In this document: one piece after another, positions 17,149 to 25,756 of the stretch
Numbering within the stretch: position 1 is the stretch's first letter
Layout of the letters: every line of letters begins with the position of its first letter
Origin: Fictibacillus aquaticus
GTDB lineage: Bacteria; Bacillota; Bacilli; Bacillales; Fictibacillaceae
Assembly (NCBI RefSeq): GCF_002245695.1
Contig: NZ_NOII01000001.1
Coordinates: 1,178,001-1,242,000 of the forward strand
Reading direction: 5' to 3'
DNA length: 64,000 nt
Position numbers and translations under genes: made by a program
The notes under the pieces: generated by a model
The model's input: only the letters and a program-made list of their open reading frames with translations
Databases searched by the model: none
What the model was told of the DNA's origin: nothing

Positions 17149-17826
17149 ATGAGAAGAAAGAGGCTTACTCTCACAATTATCTTACTTGGCATTCTTATTA
17201 TAGGGATTTTTGGGTTCAGCTATTTGGATAAACGATTGAATGGCGATCCGGTTCATGTATCAAATACGGCTCAAATCCTTAAAAATCAAATAGAAGATAA
17301 ATACGATATCGTGATTACTGACAGTAAAGGGTTTTATGAAAATGTTATCGGGTATGGCGCCACCTTAACTACAGAGGACGGACTAACCTTTGATGCATGG
17401 AATCGTCAAACAGGTGTTGTGGATTTTTATCAGGAAGCAATTTGGACTAAGAAAGGGCTGCATAAATGGGGCTATGCTGACACCTTCATACCCAGTGTGG
17501 ACAATGTTCATTTAAATATTGGCTACCGTGAAGAATCGCCAAAGGATAAACACCTGCCGGCAAAACCAATAGAAGACATACAGCATCATTTATGGATTAC
17601 CATTTATGTAGATTTAAAAGACTCCTTTAAAAAGAAAAAGGCAGCAAGTATTGAAGAAGGAATCTTCAACTATTATCAAGCTTTGCAAAAGGATGGCGCA
17701 AAAGAGATCGAGCTGATTGTCAGACATAAAGACGATTCTGGTTCATACATGATTACAAGGGATGCTAATGGCATAATCCCTGCTATCCATAATACTGAAG
17801 ACGTTTCAGAACGATTAAACAAATAA
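17149..17826 (+). CDS. Membrane-anchored protein of unknown function
   Basis: 225 aa. One N-terminal TM segment (LTLTIILLGILIIGIFGFSYL) is followed by a soluble extracytoplasmic domain with many aromatic and charged residues and no Cys. It reads like a small exported Bacillus protein but no family is recognised. SD AGGTGGGGG lies 9-10 nt upstream of the ATG. It lies 27 bp after the MocR gene and may be co-transcribed; a shared terminator follows. Confidence 0.7.
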   Translation: MRRKRLTLTIILLGILIIGIFGFSYLDKRLNGDPVHVSNTAQILKNQIEDKYDIVITDSKGFYENVIGYGATLTTEDGLTFDAWNRQTGVVDFYQEAIWTKKGLHKWGYADTFIPSVDNVHLNIGYREESPKDKHLPAKPIEDIQHHLWITIYVDLKDSFKKKKAASIEEGIFNYYQALQKDGAKEIELIVRHKDDSGSYMITRDANGIIPAIHNTEDVSERLNK

Positions 17827-17828
17827 TT

Positions 17829-17860
17829 AAAAGGACCCTGGTTATTGGGTCCTTTTATCA
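17829..17860 (+). terminator. Bidirectional terminator
   Basis: AAAAGGACCC/GGGTCCTTTT stem with an 8-nt loop and T runs on both strands. It separates convergent genes ending at 17826 and 17862. Confidence 0.88.
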
Positions 17861-17861
17861 T

Positions 17862-18203
17862 TCATCTTCTTTTCAATTTTGTCTCTGCCAATAGAACAAC
17901 GGGATATAGTAAGATCAATAATAAAGCTAGATATGTCGATTGGTCGTAAAAGCTTTTAAACATTTCCTGCGTCCATTGGGTTTCACCAATAATCCAATAG
18001 GCTAGAATATTTGAGATGCCTATTCCATCATTAGCTTCTGGAATCAGGCTCTGCGTGTAATTTTGTGATAGAGACAGCACGGAAAGAACCGCTAATGCGA
18101 TAGCAATTGATATCGTTTTAGAGTAAGGCTGCAAGATACCTGCTTTTTTAAACACAAACCATACAGCGAATAACAGCAGCAAACAAATCAATAAAAATAA
18201 CAA
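17862..18203 (-). CDS. Small membrane protein, three predicted TM segments
   Basis: 113 aa from a TTG start at 18203 with a strong SD (AGGGGGG, 9 nt upstream). It has TM segments at about residues 1-18, 30-48 and 88-108, and ends in a basic tail (ETKLKRR). No family is recognised. It is the last gene of a group of small minus-strand genes. Confidence 0.6.
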   Translation of the reverse strand: MLFLLICLLLLFAVWFVFKKAGILQPYSKTISIAIALAVLSVLSLSQNYTQSLIPEANDGIGISNILAYWIIGETQWTQEMFKSFYDQSTYLALLLILLYPVVLLAETKLKRR

Positions 18204-18232
18204 GCAGTTTTCCCCCCTAGTTCTTAAGCATT

Positions 18233-18595
18233 CTACCTTGCTTGTATTACTTTGTCGTTGTCCTGCCTGCCATAGTGCTCATGCAAAATTCCCTGCGCTT
18301 CCTTCCAGCTTGGAATTTTCTCACCCTCGAAATTTACCTTCTCTAATTCATTAGCAATTCTGCGTGAAACCTTCATCGCATTAAGATGGTTCCCGTTGTT
18401 ACGGTAGTTTTTCATATGCTGCTCGCTTTCCCACACGGTCAGTGTCCAGTAAGTGAGCCATCCTTCATTGATGTATGTAGAATGTAGAATGCCTTCTGCT
18501 TTTTTTGCCTGCATTATAGAACGGACTGTATGAAAAACGAACATTGGGAGCATCCGTTTTCCTCTTAAATGGAGCCTTGTGATGGAGATGAACAT
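18233..18595 (-). CDS. Dimeric alpha/beta-barrel (ABM/DUF3291-like) protein
   Basis: 120 aa. The ATG follows the stop of the upstream VOC gene directly, with SD CAGGAAAG inside that gene's end. The sequence MFISITRLHLRG..., WLTYWTLTVWESEQHMKNYRN and HLNAMKVSRR fits the ferredoxin-like dimeric barrel family that includes antibiotic-biosynthesis-type monooxygenases. Function is unknown; its partner VOC gene suggests a small detoxification or oxidation unit (inference). Confidence 0.65.
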   Translation of the reverse strand: MFISITRLHLRGKRMLPMFVFHTVRSIMQAKKAEGILHSTYINEGWLTYWTLTVWESEQHMKNYRNNGNHLNAMKVSRRIANELEKVNFEGEKIPSWKEAQGILHEHYGRQDNDKVIQAR

Positions 18596-19000
18596 TTACA
18601 GCTTTCCTGCTGTTAAGTTTGCAAGACTTCTAACCTTCGCCTGCTTTTCTTCCTCATTTATGTACTCAAACAGTCCGATGCGGTTACCCCAAGGATCGGT
18701 AAAAGTTCCCCATGTGACCGGAACCCCATCGCGCGAAAAAATCTCAAACTCTTCTACATTAAGAGCAGTACAAATGCGTTGACGCTCCTCTTCAATGCTA
18801 GTAACTCCTAAACGGAAAGGACCGTTCCCTTCAACAGGTGTTCCCTCCGCCACCTGAAGCCAAGCCCCCGGCAGCAGCTCCCATTCCACAAAACCACCAT
18901 GAGCCTTGAAATCTGGCTCTCTCTGAAGCAGTGCTTTATACCAATCTACGCCCTTGTTAAAATCCGAAACACATACTTGAAACGTAACCTCGTAAATCAT
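18596..19000 (-). CDS. VOC/glyoxalase-fold protein
   Basis: 134 aa, SD AAAGGAGG. It begins MIYEVTFQVCVSDFNKGVDWY and ends TFTDPWGNRIGLFEY, a typical vicinal-oxygen-chelate domain made of paired beta-alpha-beta-beta-beta modules. Substrate cannot be read from sequence. The gene runs directly into the next (stop TAA then ATG). Confidence 0.8.
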   Translation of the reverse strand: MIYEVTFQVCVSDFNKGVDWYKALLQREPDFKAHGGFVEWELLPGAWLQVAEGTPVEGNGPFRLGVTSIEEERQRICTALNVEEFEIFSRDGVPVTWGTFTDPWGNRIGLFEYINEEEKQAKVRSLANLTAGKL

Positions 19001-19029
19001 TACTCTACCTCCTTTACATTTTAGTAATG

Positions 19030-19476
19030 CTATACTTTGACCGGCAAATAAATCTCTACTTCTTCCTTACCATTTTCCATTGGGTGATAGGTTTCGACAA
19101 TATGAGATTCTAAGTCTCTTTTATGATTATTTTCTTCTGACCATTTCAATAAATAGTCATGCAGACTGCCGATATTACTTATTTCTCCTCTTACCGTGAC
19201 ATAGTTTTGAGCGACTTCAATGTAATCCATCCCCTCTGGAACGGTGTTAAGGGTCTCGTTCACCATTAATCCTACATAAAAATGGCCTTCCATATGATTC
19301 GCATCCCTTTTCGGTTCAAAAAGTGCGATTTCAGTGTCTGATCGATTTTCAATTTCATCTTTGCGGACAAGAAATTTCTGAGCTAGCTTCGGTACATCAT
19401 GACCAAAATTATCATAAACACCATGTCCCTTAATTCCTACAACCTTGAACGTTTTCTTAACCTTCGTACATTCCAT
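19030..19476 (-). CDS. GyrI-like small-molecule-binding domain protein
   Basis: 148 aa, SD AGGGGGCG. The sequence FKVVGIKGHGVYDNFGHDVPKL and GMDYIEVAQNYVTVRG, with a C-terminal METYHP-like HIVETYHPM and VEIYLPVKV, fits the GyrI/AraC effector-binding fold. There is no DNA-binding domain attached, so it is a stand-alone ligand-binding or transfer protein. It is 29 bp upstream of the VOC gene and probably in the same unit. Confidence 0.7.
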   Translation of the reverse strand: MECTKVKKTFKVVGIKGHGVYDNFGHDVPKLAQKFLVRKDEIENRSDTEIALFEPKRDANHMEGHFYVGLMVNETLNTVPEGMDYIEVAQNYVTVRGEISNIGSLHDYLLKWSEENNHKRDLESHIVETYHPMENGKEEVEIYLPVKV

Positions 19477-19547
19477 CGTTTCGCCCCCTGTCCTTTTCCA
19501 CTATATTACAATTCATTAGTCCTTTTTGAATTCCTTTATTTTTGCAA

Positions 19548-19585
19548 AAAAGAAAGACACTTTCCTCCATCAAGAAAAGTGTCTT
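19548..19585 (-). terminator. Terminator of the ABC-2 export operon
   Basis: AAGACACTTT/AAAGTGTCTT stem with a 12-nt loop, then CTTTTTT on the minus strand, just after the last permease gene. Confidence 0.85.
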
Positions 19586-19596
19586 GCAATCTATTT

Positions 19597-20409
19597 TTAA
19601 AACAACACCATATTCCCAGTCGTTCTGGCGTGCTGTTCCGCTCTGCGCAAAATGAAGAACGATGCTGAACACAGCACCAATAGCACCACTCCTAATAGCC
19701 CGAGCGATGTACCTAATTGCACAACACTGGCCCCTTCTAACAATAATTCTCTCATAATGTCGAGCACATATGTCAGCGGAAACATGTACGCGATCGTTTT
19801 TCCCCATAATGGCAGGGCGAGGACTGGAATCCTAACTCCTGAAAAGAATTGCATCGGTTCTTCGAGGACAGTGAAAAGGATCCCAGCATCTCTCGAGAAC
19901 AGAAATACGATGTTTAGAAATCCGCCCCAAATTATGGCCGAGAAAGCGAGAATGAAAAAGGCAATTGGTACATTCCACCAGGCGATTGATTCGATTCCCG
20001 CAACACTGGCCATGGCAATGACCGCGAATGCGGTAAACATCCAGACGGCTTCGATCAGGTTTCCTGCTGCACGCCCGAACATTAAGGTGTATCTTGAAAC
20101 AGGGCTCAGAAATACGATTTCAAGAGTACCCGACTGTCTTTCGTGTGCCATCTGCCAAGCCGATTGAACGAGACTCCAAAAAAAGATGTAGCCGAGATAC
20201 CCTGTTAATAGAAACAAAATTAAGCTGTCAGTCTGAATGTGGTCAAATACAGGGCTTGAAGATTCGAGGTTAAACGGTTTAAAAGAATAATAAGCTGTCA
20301 CAAACAGCAGCGCCGGCCAGATCAAAAGTGAGAAATACACCATTCGATTATGAAAATTGTGGCGGTGGCTCTTACTGATCTCAGCCAAGATGATCTCTGC
20401 AATCTTCAT
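19597..20409 (-). CDS. ABC-2 type transporter permease (second)
   Basis: 270 aa with six predicted TM segments. ABC-2 features include the amphipathic segment AHERQSGTLEIVFLSPVSRY and a late EPMQFFSGVRIPV. It overlaps the ATPase gene by 4 bp (ATGA). It forms a heteromeric exporter with the permease at 21402 and the ATPase between them. The cargo (drug, peptide or lipid) is not evident. Confidence 0.88.
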   Translation of the reverse strand: MKIAEIILAEISKSHRHNFHNRMVYFSLLIWPALLFVTAYYSFKPFNLESSSPVFDHIQTDSLILFLLTGYLGYIFFWSLVQSAWQMAHERQSGTLEIVFLSPVSRYTLMFGRAAGNLIEAVWMFTAFAVIAMASVAGIESIAWWNVPIAFFILAFSAIIWGGFLNIVFLFSRDAGILFTVLEEPMQFFSGVRIPVLALPLWGKTIAYMFPLTYVLDIMRELLLEGASVVQLGTSLGLLGVVLLVLCSASFFILRRAEQHARTTGNMVLF

Positions 20410-21389
20410 GCCGACAGCCCCTCTGACATTTGGATGATCGCATCCTCAAGTTTTGGTTTCTTCGTTTCCAGTCTTTGAATGTCCAGACCGAGTTCGAAGC
20501 AAACTGATGCGGCAAGCGGAGTGGCATCGAACGGTGATATAACCTCGAACACAAAGCCTCCTGCTGCTTCTGTACTCACGAACGATGCTCCTTTTTCATG
20601 AATCCTGCGCTGGACAGAATGAATTTGCTCAGTGCTGGCATTCTGAACTTCAACCGTCACCCGGAATTCTTTTACAAACGTTTCGATGATATTCTTAGGC
20701 GTATCCTCGAGCACCATGATGCCTTTATCGATGATATAAACCTTGTCACAAAGCTCTTCTACTTCTTCAAGATAGTGCGAGGTCAATAGAATGCCTTTCC
20801 CTTGCTGATGCGCCAGTTCTTTTACCGACTTCCGCAAATGCTTGGCAACCGGTGCATCGAGCCCAAGTGTTGGCTCATCTAGGAACAAGTAAGTAGGATC
20901 GTTGATCAATCCTCTCGCGATCTGCAGGCGCTGCTTCATTCCTTTAGAATACCGCTCGACAGGAATATGAGCTGCCTCGCCCAGCCCCATGTTTTCAAGC
21001 AGGCTCTGACATCTGTTTCTCAGCACATCACCAGCCAAGCCGTAGAGCTTTCCAAAGTATATGAGATTTTCGTATCCAGTCAATCGCCAGTACAGCATGC
21101 GCTCGCCGCCTGCAATCATGTTCACCTTCCTTTTGACCTCCATCGGATTGGTTTCGATGTCCACTCCATCGACAGTAATCGTTCCCGAACTCGGTTTTAG
21201 CAAGGTGGACAGCATTTTAATCGTCGTTGTTTTCCCCGCACCATTCAGCCCTAGCAGGCCTATGATTTCTCCTTTATTAATGCTCAGGTTCAGCTCTTTA
21301 ACGGCTTCTATGGTCTTCTTTTCAGAACGGAACCATCTTTTCTTTTCTTTTAATGTATAATGCTTTGATACATTGATCGCCTCTATCAT
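20406..21389 (-). CDS. ABC-2 exporter ATPase
   Basis: 327 aa. Walker A GLNGAGKTTT, signature YSKGMKQRLQIARG, Walker B YLFLDEPTLGLD and switch LTSHYLEE are intact. A ~100-residue C-terminal extension (FRVTVEVQNASTEQIHSVQ...) is of the kind found on drug/bacteriocin exporters. SD AAGGGGGAG. It is the third gene of the operon headed by the ArsR-type regulator. Confidence 0.92.
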   Translation of the reverse strand: MIEAINVSKHYTLKEKKRWFRSEKKTIEAVKELNLSINKGEIIGLLGLNGAGKTTTIKMLSTLLKPSSGTITVDGVDIETNPMEVKRKVNMIAGGERMLYWRLTGYENLIYFGKLYGLAGDVLRNRCQSLLENMGLGEAAHIPVERYSKGMKQRLQIARGLINDPTYLFLDEPTLGLDAPVAKHLRKSVKELAHQQGKGILLTSHYLEEVEELCDKVYIIDKGIMVLEDTPKNIIETFVKEFRVTVEVQNASTEQIHSVQRRIHEKGASFVSTEAAGGFVFEVISPFDATPLAASVCFELGLDIQRLETKKPKLEDAIIQMSEGLSA

Positions 21390-21401
21390 CGGTACTCCCC
21401 C

Positions 21402-22211
21402 TTAGCCAAAATGTTTTTCTAGTACGACGTATTCCATTCGCTTGATCGCAATCGAGCCGATCACTAAATAAAGAATTCCGGCTGCCATCATATAAAAGAG
21501 ATTGAACTGAATACCTGCCAATGTTTCCCCTTCAGTCATCACCATCCTGAAAGCGTCAATGCCGTAAGTTAAAGGCATGCAATAGGACAGCCATTCCACA
21601 TAATTTGGAAGGTATGCGGCTGGAAACGTCACACCGCACACGAGTCCCATCAAGACAAACAGTGTATTTTGCGTAATATATGTATCGCGGAAATAAAGCA
21701 TAAAGGCACCAAGAACGAGCGCCTGGCTGAACAGTGAGAAAAGAAGGATGATGAATAATATTATGACTGCGATAGGGTCCTGAATCGCCATCTGCAATCC
21801 GAAAAAGAATCCAATCACTAAAATAGACAGCAATTCTATGCCAGCTCTAGTCAGACCCTGTGACATCGTTCCTAAGAAATAGCCTTTACGTGATGATGGC
21901 GTTAATAGCAAGGCTTCCAATGTTCCCTCTCTCAACTCTGAAATGATCGAACGGCTTACAATCATGAGCATGGAAACGGCAAAGGAAAAAAAGACGCCGC
22001 CAAGGATGACATAGGATAAATAATCATTTGTTCCGGCATAAGCTGTGAATCGCGTATCCATATCCTTATTAAAAACGAAGGTATAGCTTAAATAAGCAAA
22101 AAAGACGATATAAGCACCGCTCAATATGTGCCCGATGAAAAACGACCACGGATATGCTCTTTTCATGACGATAAAGTTCCGTTTAAATGTAGCGCTAAAA
22201 GGCAGCCACAT
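21402..22211 (-). CDS. ABC-2 type transporter permease (first)
   Basis: 269 aa, six predicted TM segments. The motif ISELREGTLEALLLTPSSRK is the ABC-2 coupling region, and FPAAYLPNYVEWLSYCMPLTYGID the usual late segment. The start overlaps the regulator stop by one base (TAATG), with SD AAGGGGGA inside the regulator gene. It pairs with the second permease. Confidence 0.9.
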   Translation of the reverse strand: MWLPFSATFKRNFIVMKRAYPWSFFIGHILSGAYIVFFAYLSYTFVFNKDMDTRFTAYAGTNDYLSYVILGGVFFSFAVSMLMIVSRSIISELREGTLEALLLTPSSRKGYFLGTMSQGLTRAGIELLSILVIGFFFGLQMAIQDPIAVIILFIILLFSLFSQALVLGAFMLYFRDTYITQNTLFVLMGLVCGVTFPAAYLPNYVEWLSYCMPLTYGIDAFRMVMTEGETLAGIQFNLFYMMAAGILYLVIGSIAIKRMEYVVLEKHFG

Positions 22212-23239
22212 TAGTAATCCCCCTTTTTTACGATCTTTGGCTGATCAAAGAATTGATCGAGATCCACCTTGATCATTTCCATCTGATGCTTGTTGATATG
22301 ATAAAACACATAATGCCCTCTTCGTTCGGTATAAACGAAGCGTGCTTCCATGAGGATTTTGAGATGCTTCGATATCGTTGCTTTCGCAAGCCCGGTGATA
22401 TCTTCGAGCTGCTGAGTGCAGTATGGATGATAAAACAGCATTTGCAGCATCTGCAGCCGATTCTTATCTGCCAGAGCTTTCGTCATCCGCAGCAAATCCT
22501 CAGGCACCCCGATTCTTTGCTCGACTTGACCGGGTATATCGACATGCTGGAAGACCACAATATCCGGGGTATCAATGCCTACTAAAAGGTGCGGCGCGAT
22601 AAACGTTGATGGATAAATCGTGATCGAATTCAGGTCGCTGTATCGAAATCTCCACGTCTGCGCTTTGTAAAAGATCAGCTCACTATCATTCAGTTCAAAG
22701 CGCGGATGAATGCTTTGAAGTGCTGATAAAGGAGCTGTTTCCATTTCCGACATCAGCTCATGTTTTGCTTTAACAAGCCACGGCTCAATTCGGTATAGCT
22801 CTCTCGAGAAATGGTTTTGGTGGTACTCAAAAAGCAGATCAGACAACTCTCTCTGCATCCGTTCGGCATCGGTTTTTATCGCTTGTTCAAATTCAGTAAG
22901 TGTTTCAATCGGTGCTTCCATCTTTGCTCCAAGGATACATTTCCTGAAATCATCTGTGCTCAAATACCTCAGCTGGTCAATCGCTTCCTCTGCATAACTT
23001 TCTTCTAGCTGAACTGTATCTACATAATCCAGCAGATACAACCATTGATTGGTCACTTCCCCCCATTTCAGTAATTGTTCCTTTAATTTTGGTGACATGG
23101 TTTGCTGCATATCGCGGGTCCAACCCAGACGTGCTGTATGGTGATCGGGATAGCTTAAGACATGCAGACTGCAAATAAGTTCACGAAATGGTGAGTAGGT
23201 CACTTTTACTGTTTTATAAAGCCATTTATTTAAATTCAC
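22211..23239 (-). CDS. ArsR-type regulator with a long N-terminal domain, heads the export operon
   Basis: 342 aa from GTG at 23239, chosen because AAAGGG lies 8 nt upstream; the GTG at 23248 sits on the SD. Residues 1-240 are an unrecognised helical/beta domain. The C-terminal ~90 residues are a winged helix (MTKALADKNRLQMLQML, LEDITGLAKATISKHLKIL, ARFVYTERRGHYVFYHI). It is coupled to the first permease by TAATG. A matching inverted repeat covers its own promoter, so autorepression of the exporter is likely (inference). The N-terminal domain probably senses the cargo. Confidence 0.85.
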   Translation of the reverse strand: MNLNKWLYKTVKVTYSPFRELICSLHVLSYPDHHTARLGWTRDMQQTMSPKLKEQLLKWGEVTNQWLYLLDYVDTVQLEESYAEEAIDQLRYLSTDDFRKCILGAKMEAPIETLTEFEQAIKTDAERMQRELSDLLFEYHQNHFSRELYRIEPWLVKAKHELMSEMETAPLSALQSIHPRFELNDSELIFYKAQTWRFRYSDLNSITIYPSTFIAPHLLVGIDTPDIVVFQHVDIPGQVEQRIGVPEDLLRMTKALADKNRLQMLQMLFYHPYCTQQLEDITGLAKATISKHLKILMEARFVYTERRGHYVFYHINKHQMEMIKVDLDQFFDQPKIVKKGDY

Positions 23240-23251
23240 ATCAACCACCCT

Positions 23252-23280
23252 TTGATTCGCTTTTTAACGAATCAATTATA
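23252..23280 (-). promoter_or_regulatory. Promoter -10 and overlapping operator of the export operon
   Basis: On the minus strand TATAAT (23280-23275) is followed at once by the inverted repeat TTGATTCG-N8-CGAATCAA (23275-23252), covering the expected transcription start. The -35 is poor. This is where an ArsR-type repressor would block transcription. Confidence 0.7.
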
Positions 23281-23344
23281 CCATTTGGCAAAATTATTCA
23301 GTATTATAAGGAGAGAAAATTAGATTGTCAACTTTTTCTTAAAA

Positions 23345-23375
23345 TACAAAAAGCGTCTCCTTGACAAAGACGCTT
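23345..23375 (-). terminator. Terminator downstream of the 122-aa Cys protein gene
   Basis: AAGCGTCT/AGACGCTT stem, then TTTTTG on the minus strand, about 85 nt past the stop at 23461. Confidence 0.8.
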
Positions 23376-23460
23376 AACGGAAACTTTTCATAAATTAGCT
23401 ATATTCACAGTAAGCTCTGTGAGCCTTTTATTTTGCAATCATTTTAAATAAAATAGAACG

Positions 23461-23829
23461 TTAAACGCTGCACGGTGTAATTGTAATAGATTGACGAACA
23501 GAGAATTTTCTTCGCTCTTCTCCTCTGATTGCAGTAAATGTAATATCATGATCCTTAGGTTTAAACGTTACAATATATTGGTATGGAATATCTCCTAACA
23601 ATGCATTTCCAGTCACGGTTACTTCATTTTTTTTAGGGTTATAAATGAATTGATCAAAACTTGTTGCGATAAACTCTCTATATCTTAAAGAGCTGTATTG
23701 TAATGTGCAAAACGGACAAATATTGGCGCTTAGCAAACCGCTAGTCGTAACTTGAGCCGTGCACACACTCGTATCAACACCCGCTTTGCCTAAGCCTGGT
23801 ATATGATGTTCTTTATCTTTTTTTGGCAA
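23461..23829 (-). CDS. 122-aa protein of unknown function with conserved-looking cysteines
   Basis: TTG start at 23829 with SD AAGAGGA. The protein begins MPKKDKEHHIPGLGKAGVDT and has Cys residues at VCTAQ, ICPFCTLQY and near the end (TPCSV). The rest is beta-rich (NEVTVTGNALLGDIPYQYIV). It has no signal peptide or TM. The Cys pattern and beta content would suit a disulphide-linked spore-surface or structural protein, but no family is recognised and this is only a guess. It stands alone with its own terminator. Confidence 0.6.
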   Translation of the reverse strand: MPKKDKEHHIPGLGKAGVDTSVCTAQVTTSGLLSANICPFCTLQYSSLRYREFIATSFDQFIYNPKKNEVTVTGNALLGDIPYQYIVTFKPKDHDITFTAIRGEERRKFSVRQSITITPCSV

Positions 23830-23947
23830 AATTAATCCTCTTCTTTCAATACTGTTTATTCATCTTATTTACATACCTTCACTTTGGCTTGTACGCTTGC
23901 CCAATAACCATATGTTTTTGATATCCACGAACACCCCATAATTCCCC

Positions 23948-23976
23948 TTTTCATCCATCAAAAGAGATGATATACT
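23948..23976 (+). promoter_or_regulatory. Promoter of the candidate small RNA
   Basis: TTTTCA (23948-23953), 17-bp spacer, TATACT (23971-23976). Predicted start near 23983. Confidence 0.5.
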
Positions 23977-23982
23977 TAATTT

Positions 23983-24099
23983 TGCGATGAGCTAATTTGC
24001 ATAAGACGAGATTGACACGCCTTTTAGGCAAGGCACTATGTGGAGTGCTGTCTCTCGCCGCAATACGCACAAAAGACGCCTCCAGGGGCGTCTTTTTTC
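23983..24099 (+). ncRNA. Candidate ~115-nt structured small RNA
   Basis: Between a sigma-A-like promoter and a strong terminator there is no ORF with an SD but a well-paired core. GAGA-TT-GACA pairs with TGTC-TCTC, enclosing two hairpins (GCC/GGC with TTTTA loop, and GGCACT/AGTGCT), a three-way junction. No gene follows on this strand; the next gene is convergent. It is therefore more likely a trans-acting RNA than a leader. No Rfam family is recognised. Confidence 0.5.
24071..24099 (+). terminator. Terminator of the candidate small RNA
   Basis: AAAAGACGCC/GGCGTCTTTT stem followed by TTTTTTCT; symmetric enough to work weakly on the minus strand too. Confidence 0.85.
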
Positions 24100-24102
24100 T
24101 AT

Positions 24103-24138
24103 TTAAAACTGCACCCGAAATGAAATCCGGATGCAGTT
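24103..24138 (-). terminator. Terminator of the aldehyde dehydrogenase gene
   Basis: AACTGCA/TGCAGTT stem with extra inner pairs, followed by TTTTA on the minus strand, 5 nt past the stop. Confidence 0.8.
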
Positions 24139-24143
24139 GAACG

Positions 24144-25613
24144 TTATTTTAGATTGTTGATAAACGGACCGTAGTTTCTTGGTGTGTGCTGAACGGAAAG
24201 CCATTTTAAAGTGGTGAACTCTTCAAGCACCCACTCACCGTTAAAGCGGCCAAGTCCGGATTCCTTTTCTCCCCCAAACGGCATATGCGCTTCTTCGTTC
24301 ACAGACTGATCGTTCACGTGAATCATACCTGTCTGGATCTCCTGAGCAACCATTGTACCGTGCTGGATGTCTTTCGAATGAACAGCGCCGCTTAGTCCGA
24401 ATGGATAAGAGTTCGCGAACTCTATCACTTCTTCGTCACTGCCAAACGGAATGAGAATAGCTACAGGTCCGAAGATTTCGTTCTTCGCGAGCCGCATCTC
24501 ATTTGTCACGCCAGTCAGAACCGTTGGCTGCAGAACATTGCCTTCTGCTTTTCCGCCAAGGCGGACAGCAGCTCCTAGTCCCACACTGTCTTCGATGTCT
24601 TTTAAGATTCGGCTAACCTGATCACCATTGATAAGAGGACCAACGTGTGTATCTTTTTCAGCAGGGTTTCCATATTTTAAATTTTTCGCTCGCCTAATAA
24701 ATAATTCTGCAAATTCATCATAAATCTCTTTGTGAACGAATATCCGGTTAATCGCCATGCAAATTTGACCTTGATGATAAAATTTGCCGAACAGCGCTGA
24801 ATCCACTGCCTGGTCAACATCAGCATCCTTCAACGCGATAAAGGCATTATTTCCGCCAAGTTCAAGAGCTGTCTTCTTCAATCCTTTACCGGCAAGTTCC
24901 CCAATGTGGCGTCCCACTTCTGTTGAGCCCGTAAACGAGATCAGGCGCGGCACGGGATGAGAAACCATATCATCACCGATTTCTGAACCTCGACCCACCA
25001 CAACATTCAAGAGTCCTTTAGGCAAACCAGCTGCTTCAAAAATACTCGCGAATATGAGCCCTCCGGTCACAGGTGTATCTGTCGCCGGCTTGATTACGAC
25101 AGCGTTTCCTGTGGCAATTGCAGGTGCGATCGATCTAACCGCTAAATGGAAAGGAAAATTCCACGGGCTGATGATTCCTATGACACCAAGCGGATTGCGG
25201 TACACGCGGTTTTCTTTGCCAGCCGTTTGCGAAGGCATGATCTTACCTTCCATTCGGTATGGGTATGAAGCCGCTTCTTTCATGATGTTATATGAAGCTC
25301 GCAATTCTGAAACAGCCTTCATATATGTGCTTCCTGATTCGCTAATGATCCAATCGAGAATCTTTTCTTCGTTTTCCTGCATAACAGAAATCGCTTTTTC
25401 GATTACAGCGCGCTTGTTCTGCGGAAGTTCTTTAGCCCATTCTTTTTGGGCTGTTTTCGCTGTTTCATAAGCCTCATTCAAATCTTCCTTTGACGCAGCT
25501 TGTATCGTGACGAGCTCTTCCCCGGTGAATGGGTTCACGTTTCCCATCGAACGATCACTGCTGCCCTTCTTCCATTCACCATTAATATATATATGAGAAA
25601 AATCAGTATTCAT
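24144..25613 (-). CDS. NAD(P)-dependent aldehyde dehydrogenase, YfmT/vanillin-dehydrogenase-like
   Basis: 489 aa, the normal ALDH length. Rossmann-side motifs include SPWNFPFHLAVRSIAPAIATGN and SFTGSTEVG; the catalytic Glu is in LELGGNN and the nucleophile Cys in HQGQICMAINR. The tail KWLSVQHTPRNYGPF resembles the benzaldehyde/vanillin-type subgroup such as B. subtilis YfmT. It oxidises an aromatic or aliphatic aldehyde to the acid; substrate is inferred from similarity only. Single-gene unit. Confidence 0.88.
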   Translation of the reverse strand: MNTDFSHIYINGEWKKGSSDRSMGNVNPFTGEELVTIQAASKEDLNEAYETAKTAQKEWAKELPQNKRAVIEKAISVMQENEEKILDWIISESGSTYMKAVSELRASYNIMKEAASYPYRMEGKIMPSQTAGKENRVYRNPLGVIGIISPWNFPFHLAVRSIAPAIATGNAVVIKPATDTPVTGGLIFASIFEAAGLPKGLLNVVVGRGSEIGDDMVSHPVPRLISFTGSTEVGRHIGELAGKGLKKTALELGGNNAFIALKDADVDQAVDSALFGKFYHQGQICMAINRIFVHKEIYDEFAELFIRRAKNLKYGNPAEKDTHVGPLINGDQVSRILKDIEDSVGLGAAVRLGGKAEGNVLQPTVLTGVTNEMRLAKNEIFGPVAILIPFGSDEEVIEFANSYPFGLSGAVHSKDIQHGTMVAQEIQTGMIHVNDQSVNEEAHMPFGGEKESGLGRFNGEWVLEEFTTLKWLSVQHTPRNYGPFINNLK

Positions 25614-25724
25614 TATGCACTCACTCCTTGATAGTAACTTGCTAAAAGAAAGATTAATGAAGACCTTACTCCTTTTCGTACATATTGTAAACCAGTTCGA
25701 CTCGAGTTATGAAAAGCACATAAA

Positions 25725-25748
25725 AAAACCACCCCTAAAGGTGGTTTT
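25725..25748 (-). terminator. Terminator of ppaC
   Basis: AAAACCACC/GGTGGTTTT stem followed by TTT on the minus strand, 8 nt past the stop. Confidence 0.88.
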
Positions 25749-25756
25749 TGCCATTT

